A stretch of DNA of 46,149 nt from Elusimicrobia bacterium RIFOXYA12_FULL_51_18 (GCA_001800245.1 MGVA01000065.1:1-46149); one strand, 5' to 3'; shown: positions 23,635 to 32,987, counted from the first letter of the stretch. Notes: generated from the letters alone by a model not told the origin. Numbers and translations are program-made.

Positions 23635-24870
23635 CTACGGCTTGGCCCATTCCTGAACTAGGTTTATCAGGACCTGCATGGACTTTTCCATGCCGTCCAG
23701 GGAAACCCATTCGTAACGGCCGTGGTAATTGTAGCCGCCGGTGAAAACATTGGGGGTCGGGAGGCCCATGAACGACAACCGGGAACCGTCCGTGCCGCCC
23801 CGCACCGGCTTGATGTGGGGCGTAAGTCCGGCCTTTTTTACCGCCGCTATCAGGTTCGCCATAACTTTAGGATGTTTTGATATAACGGCGCCCATATTCC
23901 GGTATTGCTCGTTGAATTCAAGTTTTATATCTGCCAGCGGATATCTCAGCCTTTTCTCGGCCACGATCGCGGTTAAATGTTTTTCCATCGTTTTTAATTT
24001 TACCAGATCGTGCTCCCTGACTATTCCGTTCAATTCCGCCGTCTCTATTTCAGCCTTGAGGTCTGTGAACATTATAAAACCGTCCCTGTTTTCCGTGGTT
24101 TCCGGCAGGAAGTTCTCAGGCCAGGACGCGGCGATATCCGCCGCTATGCGCACGGCGTTCGCCAGCGCGTTCTTGGCGGAACCGGGGTGGACGCTTTTGC
24201 CCTTGACGGTGATCTTGATGCCATCGGCGTTGAAGGTTTCCTCTTCAATGGAGCCCGCCACATCGCCGTCAAAAGTATAGGCGGCATCGGCGCCGAACTC
24301 TTTCACGTTAAAATATTTAACTCCCTGCCCCACTTCCTCGTCCGGGGTGAAGCCTATTTTTATTTTACCGTGCTTTATCTCCGGGTGTTTCACAAGGTGT
24401 TCGGCCGCCGTCATGATGACGGCCAGGCCGGATTTATTATCCGCGCCCAGCAGCGTGTCGCCGGAGGCGGTTACTATGTCTTCCCCTTTGCACTGGAGCA
24501 GGGCGGGGCAGTTTTTAGGCGTCAATATAACGCCCAGTTTTTTGCTTATGACTATATTGCCGCCATTATAGTTTTTATGTACCTGCGGTTTTACGCCCGC
24601 GCCTCCGGCGGCGGGAGAAGTGTCCATATGCGCCAGGAAGCCTATTGCCGGAAGACTCCTCTTTTCTGTGGCCGGGATTTCGCCGGTCACATAGCCAAAT
24701 TTATCCATGCGGACTTTTTTTACGCCTAAACTTTTAAGTTCCCAGGCCAGCATTCTGCCCAGCACCAGTTGGCCTTTTGACGAGGGATAAGTCCTTGAGG
24801 ATTCATCGCTTTTGGTGTCCACTTTGGCGTATTTTTCCAGCCTCATGTAAAGTGTCTTTTTAAAATCCAT
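23635..24870 (-). CDS. pepT: Peptidase T (tripeptide aminopeptidase)
   Basis: A 411-aa M20-family zinc exopeptidase that removes N-terminal residues from tripeptides in the cytosol. Metal and catalytic residues are in place: His81 and Asp83 in LAHMDTS, Asp144 in LGADNKSG, Glu178/179 in TPDEEVGQG, Asp201 in YTFDGD, and the C-terminal His in GYNYHGRYEWV. The family-typical opening (LEKYAKVDTKSDESS) and PVRGGTDGSRLS segment are also present. The start at MDFKK follows GGAGG by 5 nt; the in-frame ATG 10 codons upstream does not. It is divergent from the phosphate uptake pair with only 90 nt between, so promoters overlap. Confidence 0.95.
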   Translation of the reverse strand: MDFKKTLYMRLEKYAKVDTKSDESSRTYPSSKGQLVLGRMLAWELKSLGVKKVRMDKFGYVTGEIPATEKRSLPAIGFLAHMDTSPAAGGAGVKPQVHKNYNGGNIVISKKLGVILTPKNCPALLQCKGEDIVTASGDTLLGADNKSGLAVIMTAAEHLVKHPEIKHGKIKIGFTPDEEVGQGVKYFNVKEFGADAAYTFDGDVAGSIEEETFNADGIKITVKGKSVHPGSAKNALANAVRIAADIAASWPENFLPETTENRDGFIMFTDLKAEIETAELNGIVREHDLVKLKTMEKHLTAIVAEKRLRYPLADIKLEFNEQYRNMGAVISKHPKVMANLIAAVKKAGLTPHIKPVRGGTDGSRLSFMGLPTPNVFTGGYNYHGRYEWVSLDGMEKSMQVLINLVQEWAKP

Positions 24871-24960
24871 TTCAGCCTCCATTATTTTGACCGCATGCAT
24901 TTAAAGTTCTATAATCAATTATATCCTAACTCCGCTGGAATATTCAAAAGGAGCTCACAA

Positions 24961-25587
24961 ATGGCCTTTAATTTTATCCCCAAAGAGGTTAAATTTTTCG
25001 ATTATCTGACCCTGCAGGCTGAAAACGCCGTCAAAACCATCGACTACTTTAAAAGCGCCGTAAAAAGAGGCGTGGTGGACGAGGAAGTGGTAAAGAAGGT
25101 GCGGGATTTTGAGCATGAAGGCGATACCCTTGCCCATGAGATAGTGGACATGCTTAACCGGACTTTTATCACCCCTCTCGACCGGGAAGATATCTACACC
25201 CTTGCCAATACCCTCGATGATGTCGTGGACCTTATCAACGCGATCTCAAACCGGGTGCGGCTCTATAAACTAGACCCTTCGGATGAATATTTTAAGCAGT
25301 TTATAGACACTATCGACCAATCGGTTGTGGCGCTTTCAAACGCCGTAAAACATTTACATGATAATAAACGTCAGCGCCGCGTACTGGACCACTGTATTGA
25401 AGTAAACCGCCTGGAAAATACCGGGGATATTATACGCGAAAAAGCTATCAGCCATCTTTTTGAAACCGAAAAAGATCCTATCATGGTCATAAAGTGGAAA
25501 GAGATCTATGAAGTGGCGGAAGGGACCCTGGATACCTGCGAGCATGTGGCCAAGGTTATTGAATCCATTCTGGTGAAACATGGATAG
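24961..25587 (+). CDS. DUF47 (PhoU-like) phosphate transport accessory protein
   Basis: A 208-aa all-helical protein of the DUF47/PhoU-like family. Recognisable features are FEHEGDTLAHEI and the PLDREDIYTLANTLDDVVDLI block, which carries the acidic metal-binding pattern of the family, and a second related block RLENTGDIIREK. Family members are encoded with Pit transporters and probably gate or regulate phosphate uptake. The start at MAFNF follows AGGAG by 8 nt. The stop overlaps the Pit gene by 8 nt, so the two are co-translated. Confidence 0.93.
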   Translation: MAFNFIPKEVKFFDYLTLQAENAVKTIDYFKSAVKRGVVDEEVVKKVRDFEHEGDTLAHEIVDMLNRTFITPLDREDIYTLANTLDDVVDLINAISNRVRLYKLDPSDEYFKQFIDTIDQSVVALSNAVKHLHDNKRQRRVLDHCIEVNRLENTGDIIREKAISHLFETEKDPIMVIKWKEIYEVAEGTLDTCEHVAKVIESILVKHG

Positions 25588-26584
25588 TCTCTTCATAGCG
25601 GTAGTCTGTCTGGTGGGGTTGGCGTTGCTTTTTGATTTCTTGAACGGTTTTCACGATGCCGCCAATTCCATCGCCACTATTGTTTCTACCCGCGTTCTTT
25701 CCCCAAAACACGCCGTCATCTGGGCCGCATCCTTTAACTTTATAGCTTTTTTGGTTTTCAACCATGCGGTAGCCAAAACTGTGGGTAAAGGCATTGTCGA
25801 TATTAATACCGTGGACAGCTATGTCATTTTCGGCGCGTTGGTCGGCGCCTGTTCCTGGAACCTTCTGACCTGGTATTTGGGGCTGCCATCCAGCTCCTCG
25901 CACGCCCTTATGGGCGGCCTGGTGGGCGCGGCTATGGTAAAAGGCGGTACGGAGGTGTTGATCGGCTCCGGTATCAGAAAGACCCTGATATTCATCGTAG
26001 TTTCGCCTGTCCTGGGTTTGGTGCTGGCCCTCGTTATGGGCGTTGTTGTCTATCGTCTTTTCCAGCATTCGGCTCCGGCAAAAGTGGATCATTGGTTCAG
26101 GAAAGGCCAATTGCTGTCAGCCGCGGCATATAGCCTTGGGCACGGCGGCAACGATGCGCAGAAAACTATGGGAATAATAGTGGGGCTGCTGGTCAGCGTA
26201 AACTATTTGCCTCAGACCGAAGATTTTAAAATCCCCCTCTGGGTGGTTCTGAGCTGTCAGAGCGCCATAGCTTTGGGAACCATGGGCGGCGGCTGGAGGA
26301 TTGTAAAGACCCTGGGCCACAAGATCTCAAAATTGAGGCCTATTGACGGATTTTGCGCCGAATCCGCCGCCGCTGCCACGCTTTTTATGTCTTCGGCCAT
26401 GGGCATACCGGTCAGCACCACTCATACCATAACCGGAGCCATTATGGGGATAGGCTCGATTAAACGGTTCAACGCCGTAAAATGGGGCGTGGCCGGACAA
26501 ATAGTCTGGGCCTGGATACTCACTATCCCCGGTTCCGCTTTGGTTTCGGCCGTAGCCTACTGGTTGGCGGTGAAGGTGTTTTAA
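25580..26584 (+). CDS. pit: Pit-family inorganic phosphate transporter
   Basis: A 334-aa inner-membrane permease that couples phosphate (often as a metal-phosphate complex) uptake to cations. The two inverted family signatures are visible: NGFHDAANSIATIVSTRVL near residue 22 and LGHGGNDAQKTMGI near 188. About ten hydrophobic segments are spread along the chain. The fused central loop seen in longer homologues is absent, matching the short bacterial/archaeal form paired with DUF47. After its stop comes a hairpin-rich 300-nt stretch and then a bidirectional terminator. Confidence 0.94.
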   Translation: MDSLFIAVVCLVGLALLFDFLNGFHDAANSIATIVSTRVLSPKHAVIWAASFNFIAFLVFNHAVAKTVGKGIVDINTVDSYVIFGALVGACSWNLLTWYLGLPSSSSHALMGGLVGAAMVKGGTEVLIGSGIRKTLIFIVVSPVLGLVLALVMGVVVYRLFQHSAPAKVDHWFRKGQLLSAAAYSLGHGGNDAQKTMGIIVGLLVSVNYLPQTEDFKIPLWVVLSCQSAIALGTMGGGWRIVKTLGHKISKLRPIDGFCAESAAAATLFMSSAMGIPVSTTHTITGAIMGIGSIKRFNAVKWGVAGQIVWAWILTIPGSALVSAVAYWLAVKVF

Positions 26585-26668
26585 GTTATACGCAGAAGTT
26601 TAACCTGAAAAATTCAGTTGAATTTTTCCCTTCGCGGAGCTCAGGTGCGCTTCGCGCGGCATACGCCC

Positions 26669-26779
26669 TCGAAAACCTGGCGCGCATTGCGCTTGGTTTT
26701 CGACCCGCTACTGCGGGGAATCCTGCATTTTTTTGTGCCGCCGGTTTGCCAATGTAAACCGGCTTGAATTGCAGGATTC
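26669..26779. repeat. Cluster of three hairpins after pit
   Basis: In the gene-free 26585-26899 stretch: TCGAAAACC (26669-26677) pairs with GGTTTTCGA (26695-26703); CCCGC/GCGGG (26704-26717) forms a 4-nt-loop hairpin; GAATCCTGCA (26718-26727) pairs with TGCAGGATTC (26770-26779), enclosing GCCGGTTT (26740-26747) with AAACCGGC (26756-26763). The hairpins abut each other without gaps, as in a REP/BIME-like unit or a structured 3' UTR. The rest of the stretch shows only the terminator at 26845. Confidence 0.6.
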
Positions 26780-26844
26780 GGGTTAAGAGAGGCCGGAGGC
26801 TTTTGTTGGGATACCTGCGCAAATATTAAAGCGGCCGGATAAAT

Positions 26845-26880
26845 AAAAACCCCGCGGGTAGTTAAAACCGCGGGGTTTTT
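26845..26880. terminator. Bidirectional terminator
   Basis: AAAAACCCCGCGG (26845-26857) and CCGCGGGGTTTTT (26868-26880), 13 perfect pairs with a 10-nt loop, between the convergent pit gene and the secreted-protein gene at 26900. A- and T-tracts on both sides allow it to work in both directions. Confidence 0.92.
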
Positions 26881-26899
26881 ATTTTTAAGACCGGCGGCG

Positions 26900-27490
26900 C
26901 TATTCGCCTTTTAAAGCGTATTTTATTTCCCGGTAATTCCATGAGGAGCCACAGGTATCGGACGTTTTTCCATAAAACGACTTTATCTCCGGATCGGAAA
27001 CTATCTTGCCGCGTTCATCAATAAGCAAGCTTAGTTCTATGTAAGCGGCTTCCGCGGATGCGCAAACCTGGATCAAGGGCTCGCGTTTAAAAATGACCGC
27101 CGTGGCCTTATATAGTCCGTCGCTAGGCTGACTTATCTTAAGGTCGAACGAGCCGTTTAAAACATCTCCTTCCACGTTCAGCTTGGGATTCTCGCGGATG
27201 CCGGCTGTGACTTTCAGTGAGTCTATACAGAAAGAATATGCCATGCCCATGCGCTCTGCATTTGCATTTTTTCCACGAGCCCAGCAGAATTTGTACTTAA
27301 ATGTGAAGTCTTCCTTGGCTTCGGGCATTGTGGGACAAGGAGACGCGAAGATTGTCGTTTCAGCCGCGGTTTTAAGATCAATGGCATGATTTTCAAAAGA
27401 GGCGGCGGCGCGCATGATGTTTTCCAGATCGTCAGCATACAACAACGGCGCGCAGACCAGAACTATAAACAGGCTGATAACCGATTTCAT
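26900..27490 (-). CDS. Secreted hypothetical protein
   Basis: A 196-aa protein with a signal peptide (MKSVISLFIVLVCAPLLYA). The mature part has five cysteines (in SPCPTM, FKYKFCWAR, SFCID, IQVCAS and DTCGSSW), which could give two disulphides. The middle is beta-rich (VEGDVLNGSFDLKIS, GLYKATAVIF). I do not recognise the family. The ribosome site GGGAGG lies 10 nt before the ATG, and the shared terminator lies just past the stop. It appears monocistronic. Confidence 0.6.
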   Translation of the reverse strand: MKSVISLFIVLVCAPLLYADDLENIMRAAASFENHAIDLKTAAETTIFASPCPTMPEAKEDFTFKYKFCWARGKNANAERMGMAYSFCIDSLKVTAGIRENPKLNVEGDVLNGSFDLKISQPSDGLYKATAVIFKREPLIQVCASAEAAYIELSLLIDERGKIVSDPEIKSFYGKTSDTCGSSWNYREIKYALKGE

Positions 27491-27599
27491 CGTATTAATG
27501 CCTCCCCGGCAAATGAACTTGCTAACGTTAAGTATATCATTTGGTATTTAACACTGCTTTGACGTAAGTCAAGTATAGTGTGGCGCGGTGTTTACGCTG

Positions 27600-28874
27600 T
27601 TATTCAGCGATTTTCGCCGCCGCTCTGCCGGCCAGGAGGCCGGAGGTCCAGGCAAAGTGAAGATTGAAGCCGCCGGAGTCGGCGTCTATGTCCAGAAGTT
27701 CCCCTGTGATAAACAGACCTTTCACTTTTGAGGACTCAAAAGTTTCGGGGGAGATTTCCGAAGTCTCAACGCCCCCGGCCGCAACCATGGCGTCCGCAAA
27801 ATCGAGTGTTCCGATGATCTCTACTTCAAAGTTCTTCAGCAGGCGGACAAAATCCTTAAAAACACTGTCAGGAACGGCGCTCACCAATTTGTCTGAGCCG
27901 ACTTTGGCCAAATCTGACAATAGTAACAAAACGCGTTCATCCGCCAGCCCGCATAGATAGTCTCTCCAGAAACGGCCGTCCATCCTTCCCCGTCTTTCCA
28001 GTAGAAAGCTTATAAGGGTTTTGTCTGTATATTCCGGGAAAAGGTCCAGGCGGCATTTTACCGGGCCGGTCTGAAGAGCAAATACGGCGGCCCGGCTTAA
28101 GTCCAGTATAGCCGGACCTGAAAGCCCGTATTTGGTGAAAAGGATTTCTCCGTTGCATCGTGCCAGGATTTTTCCGACTGCCAGGAGTTCTACGGCGGCC
28201 TGAGTCCTGATTCCTTCGACTTGCTTTATAAAACTTTCTTTTACCTTAAGCGGAACGATAACGGGGTGAGGCGGCTTTACCGAGTGGCCCAGTGACCGGG
28301 CCAGCGTGTAACCTGAGACGGAGCCTCCGATCTGCGGGTAGGCGGGGCCGCCGGCGGCTAGGATGACGTTGTCGCACTTAATAATAGTTTCCGGGCCGGA
28401 AACAGTTCGTTTTTCCCACTGCGGCGGTACTGTGCGGACCCGTAGCTCAAAACCGGACGGCGTCTTTTTGACATCCAGGGCCTCTGTAAGTATTTTAAGT
28501 TCTATGTCCTTAACGGTTAGATAATTCACAAGCACGTTCACAACATCGCACGCTTTCATGGAGCGCGGAAAAACGCGTCCATCGGATTCGTCTATGGTCA
28601 AAAGCCCCAGACTTTTAAAAAATTCCCGCACTCCGGCCGGAGGCAGGGTCTTAAAAGTTTTGTTCATGAACCCGGCGGAACCGCCATGATAGCGGCCTGG
28701 GGTTACTTGCGTATTGGTGAGATTGCATTTTCCAGCGCCGGTGGAAAGTATCTTGCGGCCCGGGATATGGTTCTTTTCAAGTACGGTCACCCGAGCCCCG
28801 GCGCCGGCAGCGGCACACGCGGCAGCCAGGCCAGAGGCCCCGGCGCCTATGATTACAACTGAACGTTTAAGCAT
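27600..28874 (-). CDS. HI0933-family NAD(P)/FAD-dependent oxidoreductase
   Basis: A 424-aa flavoprotein of the HI0933/YhiN (BaiN-like) family. The FAD-binding Rossmann motif VVIGAGASGLAAACAAAGAG is at residues 6-25, ending in the ribose-binding Glu of VLEKN. The family block GRKILSTGAGKCNLTN follows, and the C-terminal FAD motif is GLFITGELLDIDADSGGFNL near the end. The substrate is unknown in most bacteria. No clear ribosome site precedes the ATG. It is separated by about 80 nt from the aldolase gene in the same direction. Confidence 0.92.
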   Translation of the reverse strand: MLKRSVVIIGAGASGLAAACAAAGAGARVTVLEKNHIPGRKILSTGAGKCNLTNTQVTPGRYHGGSAGFMNKTFKTLPPAGVREFFKSLGLLTIDESDGRVFPRSMKACDVVNVLVNYLTVKDIELKILTEALDVKKTPSGFELRVRTVPPQWEKRTVSGPETIIKCDNVILAAGGPAYPQIGGSVSGYTLARSLGHSVKPPHPVIVPLKVKESFIKQVEGIRTQAAVELLAVGKILARCNGEILFTKYGLSGPAILDLSRAAVFALQTGPVKCRLDLFPEYTDKTLISFLLERRGRMDGRFWRDYLCGLADERVLLLLSDLAKVGSDKLVSAVPDSVFKDFVRLLKNFEVEIIGTLDFADAMVAAGGVETSEISPETFESSKVKGLFITGELLDIDADSGGFNLHFAWTSGLLAGRAAAKIAE

Positions 28875-28955
28875 TATTTTTAATTTGAAAACAAAGGCTG
28901 AAACGTGGAGAATGATCTGATATCCAATCCAGTCCCAAGCTCAGCCGTTATCCTT

Positions 28956-29948
28956 TTAAACGCGGTCCGCCGAACCGACAACGGTCTTATTTTTGTCCAT
29001 GTACATTTTAATAAGCTCTTCCCGGGCGGGGCCAAGGTATTTGCGCGGATCGAATTCGCCGGGTTTTTCCGCGAAAACTTTCCGGATAACAGCGGTCATT
29101 ACAAGCCGGCCGTCGGAATCTATGTTTATTTTACAGACTGCGGACTTCGCCGCTTTGCGCAACTGCTCCGCCGGAACTCCCACCGCCCCCTCCATTTTGC
29201 CGCCGTACTTGTTAATCATGTCGATATAACTCTGGAGCACCGAAGATGCTCCGTGCAGGACTATCGGGAATCCGGGGATACGCCGCTCGACTTCTTCCAG
29301 AATATCGAAGCGCAGTGGGGGGACGGTCTCGCCGGGCTTAACCTTGAATTTAAAAGCACCGTGGCTGGTGCCGATGGAGATGGCTAAGGAGTCCACATTT
29401 GTGCGTTTTACGAAATCCTCAACGACATTAGGGTCTGTATAGTGGGATTTTTCGGATGAAACTTCATCCTCTATTCCAGCCAGCCGCCCTAATTCGCCTT
29501 CCACTGTGACATCGAACTGATGCGCGTATTCCACGACTTGTTTGGTGATCCGGAGATTCTCCTCGTAGGGCAGCCCGGACCCGTCGTACATAACGGAGGA
29601 GAAACCGTTTTCTATGCAGGACTTGCACAGTTCAAAAGAATCGCCATGGTCCAGATGAAGCGCCACCGGGATAGGCTTATCCGTCATCTCTTTCATCATT
29701 TCAATGCCGCCGCGCCCCATCCATCTCAACAAAGTGGGATTGGCGTATTCTCTTGCGCCTTTGGAGATCTGGAGGATTACAGGAGAACGGCTCTTAACGC
29801 AGGCGGCAAGGATGGCCTGAAGCTGCTCCATGTTATTGAAATTGTAAGCCGGCACCGCATACCCTTCCTTATTGGCCCTGGAGAACATCTCTCTGGTGTT
29901 TACGAATCCCAGTTCTTTATAGGACACTGTGTTGATTGTTGTCGGCAT
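28956..29948 (-). CDS. fba: Fructose-1,6-bisphosphate aldolase, class II
   Basis: A 330-aa zinc aldolase that splits fructose-1,6-bisphosphate in glycolysis or joins triose phosphates in gluconeogenesis. Hallmarks are VALHLDHGDSFE (catalytic Asp100, zinc His101), VMYDGSGLPYEEN, EGELGRLAGIEDEV, ISIGTSHGAFKF, LHGASS and KINIDSD. The true start is MPTTIN, 8 nt after GGAGG; an open extension of 60 codons upstream crosses the promoter and is not coding. A sigma-70 promoter lies 43 nt upstream. It is divergent from the transketolase-family gene, so sugar-phosphate genes flank one control region. Confidence 0.95.
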   Translation of the reverse strand: MPTTINTVSYKELGFVNTREMFSRANKEGYAVPAYNFNNMEQLQAILAACVKSRSPVILQISKGAREYANPTLLRWMGRGGIEMMKEMTDKPIPVALHLDHGDSFELCKSCIENGFSSVMYDGSGLPYEENLRITKQVVEYAHQFDVTVEGELGRLAGIEDEVSSEKSHYTDPNVVEDFVKRTNVDSLAISIGTSHGAFKFKVKPGETVPPLRFDILEEVERRIPGFPIVLHGASSVLQSYIDMINKYGGKMEGAVGVPAEQLRKAAKSAVCKINIDSDGRLVMTAVIRKVFAEKPGEFDPRKYLGPAREELIKMYMDKNKTVVGSADRV

Positions 29949-29990
29949 ATTAAGCGCCTCCGTATATTTTGGATACCATGTGATAGAACC

Positions 29991-30019
29991 ATTATAATAT
30001 TTTCCGTGCACTAAACCAA
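29991..30019 (-). promoter_or_regulatory. Sigma-70 promoter of fba
   Basis: On the minus strand TTGGTT, a 17-nt spacer and TATAAT. The -10 is perfect; the -35 matches 4 of 6. It ends 43 nt before the fba start codon and rules out the longer open frame as the real N-terminus. Confidence 0.7.
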
Positions 30020-30127
30020 TCCAAAGGAGCAACCGCATATCACCAGCCCAAACAGGATTGAAATGCTTCATAGTCTCTTTATTTGCTAAAATCATAAGAT
30101 GGGTGGTTTTATGTGCGGGTATGTCCA

Positions 30128-32518
30128 ATGATAGAAACCAAGATGTTTTTCAACGGGGTAAAACCGTCTAAATTTGCTTTATCTCCGCGCCGCGCCGATT
30201 ATTACGATGTTTCCGATATCATCACTAGCGCGCAGTACAAGATCCAGGACGAAGAGATAAAGGCCTTTGAAGATATAGACCTGATATACAGGACTCTTGT
30301 CTCCGTCGTCTATAACTTTGTCCCCGCATCCGGCCATCCAGGCGGCAGTATTTCCTCCGGCAGAATAGCCCAGGGGCTGTTGTTCAGTTCCATGGATTAC
30401 GATTTTTTCGATCCTCTGCGCGAAAATAACGATATTCTAACTTATGCGGCCGGCCACAAAGCCATGGGACTATACGCCTTATGGGCGCTTCGCAACGAAC
30501 TTGTCCGCGCTTCCGGCGCCGCAGATATGCCGCGGGAAAAATTTCAGCTGCGGCTTGAGGACTTGCTGGGGTTCAGGCGCAATCCCACCGCCGCCACCCC
30601 GCTTTTTAGAAAATTAAATTCCAAGGCATTGGATGGCCACCCTACTCCCCGGACGCCTTTCGTGAAAATAGCTACCGGCGCCTCCGGAGTGGGAGTCGGC
30701 GCCAGCGTGGGGCTGGCGCTGGGCGCGATGGATATTTACGGCGACAAAGCGCCGAAAGTTCACGTTATAGAGGGTGAGGGAGGAATGACCCCGGGGCGCG
30801 TCTCGGAAGCAATGGCCGCGGCCTCGGCTTCCCGGCTTTCCAATACTTTCCTGCACGTGGATTGGAACCAGTCATCCATAGATTCCAATAATGTCTGCCC
30901 TGAGAACTCTAAATCCGGAGACTATGTGCAGTGGACGCCGGTCGAATTGGCCTATCTTAACGATTGGAACGTGATCCATGTTTCCAACGGCCATGATTTT
31001 TTTCAAATATTGAACGCTCAGAAATTCGCCGCCAGCCAAAGCGGCAATAAGCAGCCTACGGCAATAGTGTACCGCACGGTCAAAGGTTGGAAATACGGTA
31101 TAGAAGGCCGGGCCGCCCACGGCGCCGGGCACAAGTTTTCCTCTGACGGTTATTATGGCTCGCTGTTGGAATTTGAGGCGCGGTTCGGAGTCAAAATGCC
31201 GCGTTATTGCGCAGGCATACCCGCGGATGACGCGGTGGAGAAATGTTTTTACGACACTCTGCTTGTAATCAGGCGGGTTATTGAGGCAAATCCGCCGCTG
31301 TCAGGGTTCGCGGCCGATAAGCTCAACGCCTCAAAGGAACGTCTTGACGCCTGCGGCAGGACCCCGAGGTCCGGAGCTCCGGATCCTGAAAAGGCATACA
31401 CGGTGAAAGTCTCGGAGCCGCCGGCAGCGCTTAGATTTAGGCCCGGTAAAGAAATTACGCTGCGGGAGGCCCTCTGCCTGGGCCTCAATCATATAAATAA
31501 TCTGACCGGAGGGTCGCTTATGGTATCGGCGGCCGACCTGTACAATTCCACCAGCGTCAATCTGGTGGGGAATGGCTTTGGCGAAGGGTTCTATAATTCC
31601 GTTACTAACCCTGGATCACGCACCATCTCAGCCGGCGGCATATGCGAGGACGCCATGGGGGCTATCGCTTACGGTTTGTCCAGTTTCGGGCGCCATATAG
31701 GCGTTACCTCTTCGTACGCCGCCTTTATCGCCCCGCTTGAACATATCGCCGCGCGCATGCATGCCATCGGCCAGCAAAACCGCAAAACCTTGGACGGTAA
31801 GCCCGGCAATGTTTTTATCATGATCAACGCCCATGCTGGTGCAAAGACCGGAGAAGACGGGGCGACGCACGCGGATTGCCAGTCGTTGCAGCTTCTGGAA
31901 GGGAATTTCCCAAAAGGTTCCCTTATCACTCTCACGCCCTGGGAACCCTGTGAGATCTGGCCGCTTCTGTCCGCGGCTTTAAACAAGCGGCCGGCGGTTA
32001 TAGCGCCGTTCGTTACGCGTCCCGCTGAAAAAATATTTAATCGCGCCGCCTCCGGTCTTCCCCCCTCCGAGGACGCCGCCAAAGGCGTCTATTATATTTT
32101 ACGGGCGGATGTGAAAAAACCGCGTCACGGCACCGTGGTGCTCCAGGGTAACGGAGTTGCCACAGTCTTTATCTACGAAGTCCTTCCGAAGATAAAAGAA
32201 GCCGGTCTGAATATGAATATCCTGTATGTAGCCTCCAAGGAGTTGTTCGAACTCCTTGACGAAAAGGAAAAAGAAGCGATCTTCCCGGAAAAACTGGCGA
32301 TGGAAGCCATGGGGATAACCGACTTCACCCTCCCTACCATGCATTACTGGATCAGGTCCCGGGGGGGCATGGCCCGCACCCTTCACCCCTTCAAAAATTG
32401 TCAATATCTCGGCAGCGGAAAGGCGGACAAAGTGTTGGAAGAAGCGGGCTTGGACGCCCGTGCGCAGTTGCAAGCGGTAAAAGATTACACCAACTTCATA
32501 ATCAGTTCTAGAAAATAA
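30128..32518 (+). CDS. Transketolase-family enzyme, long form
   Basis: A 796-aa thiamine-diphosphate enzyme, over 100 residues longer than ordinary transketolase (about 660). The N-terminal domain has ASGHPGGSIS near residue 68, TYAAGHKAMGLYALWA and a GEGGMTPGRVSEAM thiamine-phosphate region near 214, in place of the usual GDG. The middle domain has SAGGICEDAMGAIAYGLS and KTGEDGATHADCQSL, the transketolase GEDGPTH-type motif, and the C-terminal domain follows. The extra length lies mainly in insertions around residues 130-180 and 380-450. Donor and acceptor sugars are unknown. The start MIETK is a choice; a GTG five codons earlier is possible and neither has a good ribosome site. The PPC-domain gene follows after 13 nt. 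Confidence 0.85.
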   Translation: MIETKMFFNGVKPSKFALSPRRADYYDVSDIITSAQYKIQDEEIKAFEDIDLIYRTLVSVVYNFVPASGHPGGSISSGRIAQGLLFSSMDYDFFDPLRENNDILTYAAGHKAMGLYALWALRNELVRASGAADMPREKFQLRLEDLLGFRRNPTAATPLFRKLNSKALDGHPTPRTPFVKIATGASGVGVGASVGLALGAMDIYGDKAPKVHVIEGEGGMTPGRVSEAMAAASASRLSNTFLHVDWNQSSIDSNNVCPENSKSGDYVQWTPVELAYLNDWNVIHVSNGHDFFQILNAQKFAASQSGNKQPTAIVYRTVKGWKYGIEGRAAHGAGHKFSSDGYYGSLLEFEARFGVKMPRYCAGIPADDAVEKCFYDTLLVIRRVIEANPPLSGFAADKLNASKERLDACGRTPRSGAPDPEKAYTVKVSEPPAALRFRPGKEITLREALCLGLNHINNLTGGSLMVSAADLYNSTSVNLVGNGFGEGFYNSVTNPGSRTISAGGICEDAMGAIAYGLSSFGRHIGVTSSYAAFIAPLEHIAARMHAIGQQNRKTLDGKPGNVFIMINAHAGAKTGEDGATHADCQSLQLLEGNFPKGSLITLTPWEPCEIWPLLSAALNKRPAVIAPFVTRPAEKIFNRAASGLPPSEDAAKGVYYILRADVKKPRHGTVVLQGNGVATVFIYEVLPKIKEAGLNMNILYVASKELFELLDEKEKEAIFPEKLAMEAMGITDFTLPTMHYWIRSRGGMARTLHPFKNCQYLGSGKADKVLEEAGLDARAQLQAVKDYTNFIISSRK

Positions 32519-32531
32519 CGGAGGTTATACC

Positions 32532-32987
32532 ATGATGATCCAGGTTCAAGAAAAACCCTACCTCACCGGCCGGGCTTTTATGTTCAGTATCGGCAAAGGG
32601 GAGGATCTTCTTCAGGCGGTACAACATTTCTGCCATCACCACCAGGTCCGTTGCGGCCTTATAAGCGCTATTGGTGCGGTTGAACGCGCGACTTTCGGGG
32701 TTTATGACCAGAAAGCCAAAAAATATGTAAAGATCAACCTTGAAAAGGAGATGGAGATCTTGTCGCTTTGCGGCAATGTCAGCCTTTTCGATGATAAACC
32801 AATGGTGCATGCCCATATCATGTTCTCGGATATGGAAGGCAAGGCGTATGGCGGACATTTGATGGGCGGCACCAAGGTTTTCAGCCTGGAAGTTTTTATA
32901 CAGGAGCTTACCGGGGATCCGAAAGTGCGTAAACTTGAGAAGGCCACGCAACTGCCTCTCTGGGCTAATCCGCTCTGTCTTAAATAG
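32532..32987 (+). CDS. PPC/DUF296-domain protein
   Basis: A 151-aa protein made of one PPC (DUF296) domain, the bacterial relative of the domain next to AT-hooks in plant proteins, here without an AT-hook. The fold is a trimeric beta-alpha protein; a metal site is suggested by His93, His95 and His109 in MVHAHIMFSDMEG and GGHLMGG. RCGLISAIGAVERATFG is the family opening. Function in bacteria is not known. GGAGG lies 7 nt before the ATG, and it shares a transcript with the transketolase-family gene. Confidence 0.87.
   Translation: MMIQVQEKPYLTGRAFMFSIGKGEDLLQAVQHFCHHHQVRCGLISAIGAVERATFGVYDQKAKKYVKINLEKEMEILSLCGNVSLFDDKPMVHAHIMFSDMEGKAYGGHLMGGTKVFSLEVFIQELTGDPKVRKLEKATQLPLWANPLCLK

Noticed and set aside
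29949-30128. N-terminal extension of the aldolase to 390 aa
   Set aside because: The extension crosses a good sigma-70 promoter and precedes the GGAGG ribosome site and the family-typical start MPTTIN.
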